Assembly (NCBI GenBank): GCA_023053575.1
Contig: JAKZAP010000018.1
Span: 1,984,001-2,048,000, forward strand
Source: Branchinecta lynchi
Lineage: Eukaryota; Arthropoda; Branchiopoda; Anostraca; Branchinectidae
Direction of reading: 5' to 3'
Length of the DNA stretch: 64,000 nt
Shown: piece after piece, positions 22,882 to 33,500 of the stretch
Layout of the letters: each line of letters opens with the position of its first letter
Numbering within the stretch: the first letter of the stretch is position 1
Translations under genes and position numbers: made by a program
The notes under the pieces: generated by a model
Database searches by the model: none
What the model was told of the DNA's origin: nothing
The model's input: only the letters and a program-made list of their open reading frames with translations

Positions 22882-25195
22882 ACAAGAGCTACGAGCTCAT
22901 ATGGCACTTGTACGAGTAGGCTTTACAAGAAAGTAGATGAAAACGTCACAAAATACACCCGCCATCCAAAAAGGCGGTTCGTAAATAGAAATAGGATATT
23001 TAGTTTCACTCATTTCTGAGCAGTTCCGGCATCGTCTCGATTGCAAATGCACATGACTGTTCAAACTTTCATCCCAATAAATCCATTTGTTTGATCCCTA
23101 GACATGCTACACGATTTCCGGTACTCACTCTATTTCCACCTACCGTGGCCGAATCCGGTTCGGAATTAAAAAAAAAAATCGACCACCTAAAGCATCTTCG
23201 TTTACGCATGCATGTCTACCAAGTTTCACTCGAATCTGAGCATTTTTGGAAAGTTCCGGTACCCCCCCCCCCCCCTTCCCACCAACGTTGTCGGAGCCGG
23301 TTCGGGCCCAATCTCTTAATTCCCTCATCAAGTTTGACTGAAATTTGAGCATAGCCTATCTGCAAGTTTCCAGTACCCCCCCCCCCCCTACCTTGGCCGA
23401 ATCCGGCCCAGACGCCAAATAACAAATCTAGGCCGCATAAACTCGGCACTGTCGAATTGCATCTCATTCGGTCCATCCGTTTGGTTTTTGTGCATGTCAA
23501 AAGTCCCCCCACCCCCAATTCCCCTAATCGTGGTCGCATATGGTTCGAACGCATGTTTTACATGTCGAGGCCATCGATTCGTCTCACCCATGAAGTTTCA
23601 CTCGAATCAGACCACTCGTTCGCAATTTATAGAAGTCCATATTTCTCTTCTCTTGCTCCCCCAAAAATGCTCCGATCTAGGAACGGAAGTTTCCGGGGGT
23701 ATGTTGTGTCAGGTTTTTAAGTCAAGATAATTCGGGTCGCTAATATGCCTGCAAAGTTTCGTTGTCGTTTTACATCTGGAACTATTCTAACTCACGACTA
23801 CCGGAATTCCAGGAAACCCCCTCCAACTCCCCCCACAGAGCCCCGAAACCATCTGGCTCCGTCAATTTCATCTAGGCCTAATGCTTGTTCCATCCATTAA
23901 GTTTCGTCCCAATCCCTCTGCTTTTAGAGTTTCTTGAGTTTTCCACCCCCCCCACCCCCATCCCCACAGGTATCGGACCCGACCCGGACGTGACACTGAA
24001 CGTCCGAGGCGATAGCTCACCAGACAAGTTTCATTCAAATCCGATCACCCGTTCAAAAGTTATGCACGCCACTAGATTACGGACTCCCCATCCACCCACT
24101 CCCCCCACGATGGTCGGGTCGGGGAAACGGCTGTGCTCAAGTCAATCTGTTCGGATCCCTGACATACCTGCCAAGTTTCATCGCCCTAGGACATCAGGAA
24201 GTATGTCGAACTCGCGGGATCGCTAGAAATCCGGACCCCCACCCCAACTCCCCCACATTGCCCTGATCTGGTCCGATTATGTCAATGACGTGTCTAGGAC
24301 CTGTGCTTGTTTTTCCCCACCAAGTTTCATCCCGATCCCTCCACTTTAAGCGTTTCTCAAAATTTCCGGTTCCCTCCTCCAACTCCCCCCAGTGTCATCG
24401 GATCCGGCCCGGATTTAAAGTGAGGTGTCTGAGACACGAGGTCATCCTAAATATCAATTTTCATCAAGATCCGATCACCCGTTCGCAAGCTAAAAATACC
24501 TCAAATTTTGGCTTCACCCTCCCTCCACTCCCCCCCCCCAGATGGTCGAATCGGGGAATTGATGATTTCCTATTTAAGCTGGTCGGGTCCCAGACATGCC
24601 TGTCAAATTCCATCGTCCCAGCACATCAGGAAGCACGGAACTCGCGGGATCACTACAAATTCGGACTTCTCCCCCCCCCCCAACTCCCCCAAAGTGAGCG
24701 ATCCGTTCCGGTTATATCAGTCACGTATCTAGGACTTTTGCTTGTACTTTCCACCAAGTTTCATTCGGATCCCTCCACTCTAAGTGTTTTCCAAGATTTC
24801 CGGTTTCCCCCTCTAACTCCCCCCAGTGTCACCGGATCCGGTCTGGATTTAAAATGGAGGGTCTGAGACACGAAGTCCTTCCATGTATTAAGTTTCATGA
24901 AGATCCGATCACCCGTTCGTAAGCTAAAAATATCTCATTTTTCCTATTTTTTCCGGATTCCCCCTCCCTCCACTCCCCTCCAGATGGTCGGATCGAGGAA
25001 GCGACAATTTCTAATTAAATCTGGTCCAGTTCCTGATATGCTTGCCAAGTTTCATCGTCCTAGCTTATCTGGAAGTGCCCGAACTAGCAAAACCGGGACC
25101 GACAGACCGACAGACCGACAGACCGACAGACCGACTGACGGACAGAAATAACAATCGCTATATGGCACTTGAGTAAGCTCAAGTGCCATAAAAAA
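22882..25195 (+). mobile_element. Hairpin-ended Helentron-like element 1
   Basis: The left end is CAAGAGCTACGAGCTCATAT followed by GGCACTTG. The right end is a stem-loop in which TATGGCACTTGAG, loop TAAG, pairs with CTCAAGTGCCATA (about 25160-25190). ATATGGCACTTG near the left end is inverted at the right end. A (GACAGACC)n run precedes the terminal hairpin. The interior is built of ~145-bp blocks, each with an AAGTTTCATC motif and a C-rich AACTCCCCCC tract, grouped by threes into ~435-bp modules. Subterminal inverted repeats, terminal hairpins, a repeated interior and no clear target duplication fit non-autonomous Helentron (HINE-type) elements. No coding sequence is present. The assignment is inference. 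Confidence 0.5.
25107..25140. repeat. (GACAGACC)n microsatellite
   Basis: Short tandem run of GACCGACA-type units just inside the terminal hairpin of element 1. A matching CTGTCGGTCTGTCTGTCTGT run lies just inside the hairpin of element 2 (26450-26490). Confidence 0.9.
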
Positions 25196-25977
25196 AGGAT
25201 GACACATGCTTTGACCAGCTAATCAACGGCTATCGATTGCCGTAAAAAAAAATTTCTACCTGTCTTAGTTCAAACTTGACTTTTTTGCCGTAGGCCAAAT
25301 TTCTAACATCAGCACTTAGAAAGGAGGTAAGGACAGGCTCTAGTTACTTTAGCAATCAGAGAACTTTTAGAGTTTAAGAGACATTTCTGATACCGTTTCG
25401 CTACCGCAATCCCAAGTGCAAAAAAACGAATGATAAACGCAGCTGAAATCTTGAACAGAAATGGATAGAAACAATAGATGGCCCATCGGAAAAAGCTACT
25501 TTTTTGTTTCTGTAAATTTTTCTATTTATCACTCAAAGAAGATATGTTGGTGTGGGGCCGAGTAATTGCCGCATATCTTTAACTCTTATAGATTTTAGTC
25601 CATCTTCAATCTGAAACTGGTGCCTACCTGCTTGCGTGCTAAAACGAAGCTTTCCACTCGAAAGCAGAAACATAGTTTGATGAATCAAAAGGTTGGCTGC
25701 ACAAATTCAGACAATCCTTTCTGACATGGGCTATATAACTCCAATTCACTTCGCACACCGTAGGCTCTGGCTCGAGGACAAGCAGAACTCATCCTTTAAG
25801 CAAGAGTTCTACGGAGTGTAATGTCATATTCATCAATCCGCCCTAAGGTCTACACTTTCCGTATAAACCGCACAGGATAGACCCTTACCAGTTACCAGGA
25901 ATAAAAGTGAAATCGGCGGCATAGAGAAAAAAAGAAGAAGAAAAGAACAAAACCAAAGTGTTGCTCTTGCAAAAGAC
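25196..25977. repeat. Dispersed repeat family D, copy 1 (right part)
   Basis: Continues family D after the hairpin-ended element. It aligns with 55510-56272 along its length, e.g. CGGCTATCGATTGCCGT, TATTTATCACTCAAAGAAGA and CCGTAGGCTCTGGCTCGAGG. No coding potential seen. Confidence 0.65.
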
Positions 25978-26397
25978 ATATTTCAAAGGCTTAAGGAGTT
26001 TACTACATCCAGTAAACTAGAAATGGAACAAACGGTTTTTGAACGAATCTCACAGAGAAGTCGCCTCGAGACCTGCAGATTCATATTCCGGATGACTCCT
26101 TAAGCATGGTCACACACTCAGAAACAGACATCAAAAGTAGGTTACTGCAAGTAGGCTGTACCCTACTATATTATTATCAATTTTAACTATAGGTTAAAAG
26201 ATTAAGTTTGGGCTGGAATGAATTGGTGTGTATTTAAGTTTTATTCTGCTGAACTGAAATTAAGTGAAGCGTGTCAAGTCAATCTAGACTATGTCTCACT
26301 AAACTCCAAAACAACCTACCATCCATAGTTTTTAAACGCTTCCTTCATCGGAATACAATTAATCCTATCTAATTCGCGTTTTTTCGTTTGTTAGTTT
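25978..26397. other. Stretch without recognisable features
   Basis: Non-repetitive within this window. No open frame, RNA gene or inverted repeat was recognised. Confidence 0.5.
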
Positions 26398-26670
26398 TTA
26401 TGGCACTTGAGCATACTCAAGTGCCATATAGCGATCGTAATTTCTTTTGGTCTGTCGGTCTGTCTGTCTGTCGTTCTGTCGTTCTGTCCAGGTTTTGCTA
26501 GTTTGGGCTCTTCTAGACAAGCTAGGACGATGAAACTTCACAGGCATATCAGGGACCAGACCAGATCAACTTACAAATAATCACTTCCCCAATCCAACTT
26601 TCCCTGGATCCAGGAGTCCGAAAACTATAAAGTAAAACGGGGCAAAAAGTAAAACGGGAGTAAAAAAAAA

Positions 26671-26742
26671 CGCTGCCCGAACGCGGTATCGAATCAGGAA
26701 CCTTTGAGTTGCCAGTCGAGTATTCTACCTCTGAGCCATGCG
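26671..26742 (-). pseudogene. tRNA-like sequence (SINE head or tRNA pseudogene)
   Basis: On the minus strand an A-box-like TGGCTCAGAGGTAGAATACT is followed 20-odd bases later by a B-box-like GATTCGATACC, and a T9 run (26662-26670) just after the 3' end looks like a pol III terminator. The length of 72 fits a tRNA, but acceptor and anticodon stems do not pair well, so it is not a functional tRNA. A second, more degraded head (GGCTCAGTGGTAGAAAACTG) lies at 26961-27005, with similar flanking sequence. A tRNA-derived SINE is the likeliest explanation. Confidence 0.5.
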
Positions 26743-27351
26743 ACGATGTACAGAAAAGCGAATGCGGGAATAGTAACGGTTTAGAATGGTCAGTCCAAGT
26801 CAAACAAATCTAGTGAAACGCTTGGCAGGAATATATCAGGGAACCGACCAGATTAACTTGGATATAATCATATTCCGAATGCGATCATAGTCGGGGGAGT
26901 AGAGGGATGGGAACTATTAAAAGCATAACTTTGGAAAGGGTAATCAGACATACGTGAAGCTTAACCTTTGTGTTGCCAGTCCAGTTTTCTACCACTGAGC
27001 CATGCCATGATGTATAAAAAAGCGAATGCGAGAATACATACGGTTTAAAGATGGTCAGTCCAAGTCAAACAAATCTAGTGAAATGCTTGGCAGGAATATC
27101 ATGGAACCGACCATATTAACTTGGATATAATCATATTCCGGATCCGATCATAGTGGGGGGGAGTGGAGGGATGGGAAATCCGGAAACTACGGTCTGTCCA
27201 GGTTTTGCTAGTTTGGGCACTTCCACATAAGCTAGGACGATGAAACTTGGCAGGCGTATAAGGGACCGAACCAGATTAACATGGAAACAATCACTTCCCC
27301 GATCCGGCCATCGTGGGGGGGTGGAGCAACAGGAAATCTGGAAACTAGTAA

Positions 27352-28205
27352 CATGCATAACTTTATAACGGGTAATCGGACTTGCATGAAACTTGACATA
27401 TGTCAAGAACAAGTGGTTCAGAAGCTCAATTTCGAATCCGGACCAGATCCGATAACTTGGGGGGGGGGGGGCTGGAGGGGACACCGGAAATCTCATGAAA
27501 CGCTTCCACATAAGCTAGGACAATGAAATCTGGCAGGCATATCAGGGAACCGACCAGAAGAACTTGGAAATAATCACTTTCCCCATCCGGCGATCGTGGG
27601 GGGAGTGGAGGGATGGGGAATCCGGAAAGTAGTAACATGCATAACTTTGGAACGGGTAATCAGACATGCATGAAACTTGAAATATATCAAGAACAAGTGC
27701 TTCAGATGCTCAGTTTCAAATCTGGACCAGATCCGATCACTGAGGGGGGGGAGCTGGAGGGGGAACCGGAAATCTGGTGAAACGCATGCATAACTTTATA
27801 ACGGGTAATCGGACTTGCATGAAACTTGACATATGTCAAGAACAAGTGGTTCAGAAGCTCAATTTCGAATCCGGACCAGATCCGATAACTTGGGGGGGGG
27901 GCTGGAGGGGACACCGGAAATCTCATGAAACGCTTCCACATAAGCTAGGACAATGAAATTTGGCAGGCATATCAGGGAACCGACCAGAAGAACTTGGAAA
28001 TAATCACTTTCCCCATCCGGCGATCGTGGGGGGAGTGGAGGGATGGGGAATCCGGAAAGTAGTAACATGCATAACTTTGGAACGGGTAATCAGACATGCA
28101 TGAAACTTGAAATATATCAAGAACAAGTGCTTCAGATGCTCAGTTTCAAATCTGGACCAGATCCGATCACTGAGGGGGGGAGCTGGAGGGGGAACCGGAA
28201 ATCTG
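27352..28205. repeat. 433-bp tandem duplication of one element module
   Basis: 27352-27784 and 27785-28205 are almost identical (ATAACTTTATAACGGGTAAT, then ATCCGGACCAGATCCGATAA, then the G-run). The period matches the ~435-bp supermodule seen in element 1, so the array grew by one module recently. Confidence 0.85.
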
Positions 28206-29526
28206 GTGAAACGCTTCCAAATAAGCTAGCACAATAAAACTTGACAGGCATATGAGGGAACCAACCAGATTAACATGGATATAATCACTTCCCCGATCCT
28301 GCTATCGCGGGGGGTGGGGGTGGAGGGAAGGGGAATTCGGAACTAGAAACATGCATAACTCTGGAATAGATAATCGGACATGTACAAAACTTGACAATTG
28401 TGAAGAACTAGTGTCTCAGATTTTCAGTTTCAAATCTGGACCGAATCCGAAGAGAGGGGATCAGAGGGGGGACCGGAAATGTCGTGAAATGCTTAGGGTC
28501 GAGGGATCGGGGTGTCACAGTAGAGGGATTGGAAGGGGTTTTCCCGGATTTCCGGTGATCACGAGTTAGGGTACTTCCACATGTACTAGGACCATGAAAC
28601 TTGGCAGACATATTAGGTACTCTTCCAGGTCAACTTGAAAATAGTTCTTTTCCCGATCCGACGATCATGGGGTAGATTCTGTTGACATGCATAACTTTGG
28701 AACAGGTGATTAGACGTGCATGAAACTTGTCAAGTGTCAAGAACAAGTGACTCAGATGATCAATTTCAAGTCTGGAACGGATCCGATAACATCGAGAGGA
28801 GCTGGAGGCGGGGGGATAACTCTCATGAAACGCTTAGAGTCGAGAGATCGGGATGGGACTTGGAGGGAAGAACAAGCATAAGCCATAGATACATTGTTGA
28901 GGCTTAACGGCCTGCCATTCAATTTGCAAATATACTATTATTATTATTATTATTATTGACAAAACAGGACCGATCGTGTCACCGCTGGGGGAGTTGGAGG
29001 GGGTTTTCCCTAATTCCGACGATCACGAGTTAGGGTACTTCCAGATGTGCTATGACCGTGAAATTTTGCAGGAATCTTAGGGACTCTATTAGATTGGCTT
29101 GCAAATATAGTCCCTCCCCCGAACCGATCATCGTTGGAGGAAGATACAGTTTTCATTGAGTGGTATAACCATTTCAGATTTACTAGATTAAGCCCATTTT
29201 CTGATGAAATGATCGGGAGAGAGATCCAGCCTTGAAAACTGCAAACCGTATCTGAAAAACATGCTAACTGTTCTTACAAGTGCCATATGAGCTTTCAGCT
29301 CTTGTTTATATTGTCTCCTAACACCTTTATCTTCGATACAATTTCTACCCAAATCATTACTACGGGATTTTTTTTAAACCATATGTAATGCTCTAATTAC
29401 CTCTCTTATCCCTACAACCAAGATAAAAAAAAAATAATTTGTCTTCTTCTTTCTGGTATGTCCTAACCTCATTTCTACTTCTTACCCGCCGATACGGTAC
29501 TTGCCTTGCGTACTTGCCATGCATAC

Positions 29527-29699
29527 TACACTGTAAAAAAAAATCTTGCAGTATTTGCTACTGCGATTAATCTTGTCTCTACCAAGATAACATTATCTCT
29601 AATTCGGATTACTCTTATCCCTGTAGAGATAAGATTAATCTAAGTAGCAAATACTGTAGTTAACATTACTCGTTACTCGGAGAAACTTTTTACAGTGTA
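29527..29699. mobile_element. 173-bp MITE, Tc1/mariner-like ends
   Basis: The ends are CACTGTAAAAA and TTTTTACAGTG in inverted orientation, each flanked by TA, the target duplication typical of Tc1/mariner. A second inverted pair (CAGTATTTGCTAC and GTAGCAAATACTG) lies just inside, giving a long hairpin. No coding sequence. It sits about 120 bp beyond the poly(A) signal of the zinc-finger gene. Confidence 0.75.
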
Positions 29700-29819
29700 C
29701 TAGAAAAAGACATTTACAACTAGAAACTCGTCAAAAAAAGATCAGTGACTTTGAACTGGTTACGTCCCTTGTGAGTTTAAAATATCTGCTGATACGAAGA
29801 CAATAAGTTAAAATGCTTC

Positions 29820-29825
29820 TTTATT
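29820..29825 (-). terminator. Poly(A) signal of the zinc-finger gene
   Basis: AATAAA on the minus strand, about 70 bases after the TGA at 29895-29897. The short 3' untranslated region fits a compact gene. Confidence 0.7.
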
Positions 29826-29894
29826 CAATAAATGCTGACAAACTTGTCCATCCTACGAGCAACACTAGTAATTAACAGAAAATACCAAACTCGG

Positions 29895-30520
29895 TCACAA
29901 TGTCAGCTCCGTTGTAACAGCACGGTATCGGTCCGACATTCTGAGTTTTTTGGGAACATAATACTGCTCTTCTACAGGCCTCTCCAACAGTATGCGTTTT
30001 CCCGTGGAAGTTGTTTCTTCCTGCTTCAAAATATCATTTCCAACCTTCAGACGGCTTGAAAACGCCTTTAGCGCAATGGCCTGAGCGCTCTCTAGTGTCA
30101 GACGCTGACAGCTCTTTGAAAAACTCGGTTTGAAATGCGTCGCATGTGCGAGAGATGGCGGCACTGTGGAAGGCGGTGTAAAAGCAGAACAATTGGCAGA
30201 TGGCTCACCAAAGTGTGAAAACATACCACCGAGGGCGTCAGTATGCTGTAGGCCCCACTCGTGAAAGGGAGTGAAATTCGAGATCAACGCATTATCGAAT
30301 ATTTGGTGCGATACCCACTCTTGGGAATGGGCTCTGGGGTATCCTGAGTTGCTGAAGTCGTGATAACTATTTGAGTATCCTTCAGGCGGGAAAATAGGCG
30401 TTCGAAAGATGTTTTCTGTAAGGTCTAGACTCAGGTTATAGTGATTGCGAATGGGCGTAGGGTGACATATCGGGCTTCTCGCCGAGTCGTGAGAGGAAGA
30501 CAGCTCCTCACTGCAGTGAC
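29895..30520 (-). CDS. Zinc-finger gene, exon 4 (C-terminal region)
   Basis: The acceptor is CTTCTTTGCAG|GTCAC. It is open for 626 bases to TGA at 29895-29897. It encodes a low-complexity Ser/His/Pro-rich region with no known domain, ending in a basic segment. Confidence 0.82.
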
Positions 30521-33500
30521 CTGCAAAGAAGCAAAGTGTTAAAACCTGTCCGGACCCAGTTTTTGTTGAAACAAGTTTTCACAGTTTTTGAAAGGATGTT
30601 ATTCAGAAACCGTGCTGAGCTACATGTAACAAAGCTACTGGAACGACTTTCTAATTTTTCGGAAAGAGCTGGTTGAGACCAATAATTCAGTCGGAAATTC
30701 AATAATTCGGTCTGTGCTCCATGATCTTTGTATAAGTAAAAGTTTCGGACATCGATGTGTCAGATTTTTCATGTTTTCTTCGTCCGTCTCTAGACACTGC
30801 TTTCTTGGTGGCAAATCATCATTGAAGTGGAAGCGTCGTCAATCAGTATCATATTCATGGTTTGAGGTTATTGGTTGTTACATCCAGCTTCAAAGGAGAC
30901 CAGTGCATTCTATCATCCGTCTTTAAGCTGTTCTGGAAGAGGCGTGTCTAAAAGTCCCTACCAAAATCATAAGGTTAAATTAAGTACTTACTGAAGTACA
31001 ACCTTGAATCGTAGTCCTTATCAAAGCTCTCTGGATGGTGATAAAAGTCTGATTCGTCATTCGCGTCGTACTCGGTGGTCTGGTGCAACTTAATGTGCCT
31101 TTCCATTGTACTTCTGAAGGGGGTAGTATACCCACAGGCTCCGCAATGTCTATCTCTTCCAGAAGAATGAACATTTTCGTGTCGGAGTAGTAGTGCTTTT
31201 CTGCTAAATAGTCTCGAGCAGATCGAGCATGTGTACCCATCCTAAAAAATCAGAAAAAGAATAAATACATTGTCGAGATTTTCAGTGTTTTCTTCCAGAA
31301 TTCCAGTACCAAGCCGAACACATCAGCACATAGATTCGATAGCCCTTACACGCCAGAGGTTTTTGCAAGATATTACCTATTTTAGTTCTGGCTCCAGTTA
31401 ATTGTATCTAGAGTACTTCAATCACAAATAGATCAGCTCATAGATCCGATCGGCTCACAAGCTCGAAACTTGAGACGAAAGCAAAATACTTGGATTACTT
31501 GCAAGCAAAGAGAATTCCAGTGCTGATGTAGCCTACAAGCTACAGATCCAGCGTTTTGTCTATAGTGTAGAAGGAAAGTGGCAGACGGGATCTGTAGTCC
31601 GTGATCTCTGTAAAATATACATTCCCGGTCTGTAGACAGTAGTTGCGTTTTTTATCGAAGTTTTCTTCGCCGTTAACGTAGCCGGTTGCTTAATTTCCTT
31701 TTCAAACGCCGTCAAAGTTTGCCGTTTGCTTAACTAGTGTATTTACGACTCCGGCGATCTTTGCCCGGTTGGCGTTTCTTCGATGATTCAAGTAAGCTTC
31801 GAACTTGCTAGCTCACGAATGTTGACGGTCAGGGTCTGAAGGAGAAAGAAACTGCGACCGGCGACGAAAAACGGTAATTAAACAAAGACCTTTGAGGTAT
31901 TAGGTAACTTCAAACTTCGATCAAAAACGCAACTAGTACTGTTCAGTCCCCATATTTTTGGCGGTTTAACAGTTAGCAGTTGCGTTTTTTTATCGAAGTT
32001 TTGTTCGCTGTTGGCTTAACCGGTTGCTTAATTTCCGTTTTCAAACGCCGTCGAACTTCACCGTTTTGCTTTATTAGTGTTTTTACGACTCCGGCAAAGT
32101 TGTGATTTTGATCGAAATTTGAAGTTACCTTCAACCTGTCTTTGGTTAAATACCATTTTTGGTCGCCGGTCACAGTTTCTTTGTCCTTCAAACTCTGACC
32201 GTCAAACTCCGTGAGCTAGCAAGTTCGAAGTTTGCTTGAATCGTCAAAAGCTGCGTTCTTTGTCACGGGAGTTCTCACTGGTGGTCTCCGGTTTTTCTTA
32301 TAAGCCGTTTTTGCATCCACCGGTGACTTCTCACCAGTCTTATAACCCGTTTCTGAACTAACCAGTTTCCGGTTTTATCTCACCGGTGCGGACTAACCAG
32401 AATCTGCTCGGGAGTCCGGCTTCATCGAGGAGTTAGCCAGTTTTCATCAATTCACCGGTAAACCCAAAAACGCATTTTAAGAGAAGAACCAGACGCTGGT
32501 GACTAAACATCAGAGACAGCCCGGAGTGCAACGAACGCAGCTAAAGAAACGTCAACCGGGCAAGGATCGCCAGAGTCATTAAAACACTAATTAAGCAAAC
32601 GGCGCTCGAAAACGGAAATTAAGCAACCGGCTAAGCGAACGGCGAACAAAACTTCAATCAAAAACACAACAATGATATTTAAATAGAGACCTTTGAGTTT
32701 GAAGGTAACAAACATCGAGCAGAAACGCAACTAGTGTATAATGTTGAAACGTAACTAGAGAAGTACTGCCTACCAACAACAAAAGTATTTTTATATACCT
32801 TATGGACCTCCATTTTGTGAAGCTTCAGTGCGGCTTTCGACGCAAACGTCATCTGACAGCAGCTTCGTATCGAGGTCAGCTCTGAGTGCATCGAAGCCAT
32901 ATGTCGAGCTAAGTTATTTCGTCTGCTGGAGTCGTACTCACAGATTTGGCACTTGTGCGATATCTTTTGTCGAGCATATGTTTTTTTTCTCAGACTCAGA
33001 CCTGAAAAATCAATTAATGAAATAAACACGGTACAACACGCGTGATCCCGAGGCTACGTGCTAGTTACTTAACCAAGACGAACACGGCTGGGGCACTTTC
33101 AAATTTCCCAGCAAAAAAAGGAAAGATGAAGAGAAACGAGGTAGAGGAAATAACAGGAAAGTGTTTGACGTATGTTTCTTTCGTTAAGTTGTCACGAAGT
33201 TACTTTATCTTTTCTGCTAAGCAATCTGCCATATTTTGAATAACAAAAGATACGTTCATGAAGCTGAATGAAGGCTGTTGAAGTAACTGAATTTTAAGCA
33301 GCCGACGAGATTAGTGGATTCGGATGAAGGGTTAATTTGGTTTCAGGCATATGTGAATAATTTGTCCCAGTGGGAGAAGTTTTCTAATACAAGGGGACAG
33401 ATGCATTAAAAACAATCATTCTTCTCGACTGGCAAGTTCTACCCAATTGTTCGCCATATCAACCTCTACATATGTTCTGCAGTCAGTTTAAAGTTCTAAA

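Larger units (their letters stand above)
26398..29314 (-). mobile_element. Hairpin-ended Helentron-like element 2, reverse orientation
   Basis: The terminal hairpin is at the left (TTATGGCACTTGAG...CTCAAGTGCCATATAGCG, about 26398-26432), followed by a GTCTGTCTGTCTG microsatellite. The opposite end reads ACAAGTGCCATATGAGCT...AGCTCTTG (29287-29310), the reverse complement of the left end of element 1. Between them are the same AAGTTTCATC/GGATCCGG modules in reverse, with G-runs where element 1 has C-runs. Inside it lie two tRNA-like heads (26671-26742 and 26961-27005), a near-identical 433-bp tandem duplication and an (ATT)n run at 28931-28956. No coding sequence was seen. Confidence 0.5.

Noticed and set aside
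23091..25151. Pro/Ser-rich and Gly-rich frames on both strands
   Set aside because: They overlap on several frames and depend on C/G homopolymer tracts of a non-coding repeat element.
26671..26742. Functional tRNA gene
   Set aside because: A- and B-box-like motifs and a T-run are present, but acceptor and anticodon stems do not pair. A SINE head or pseudogene fits better.
30980..31240. 86-residue frame beginning MGTHARSARDYL
   Set aside because: Shadow of exon 3. The correct frame encodes two C2H2 fingers and matches both splice sites.
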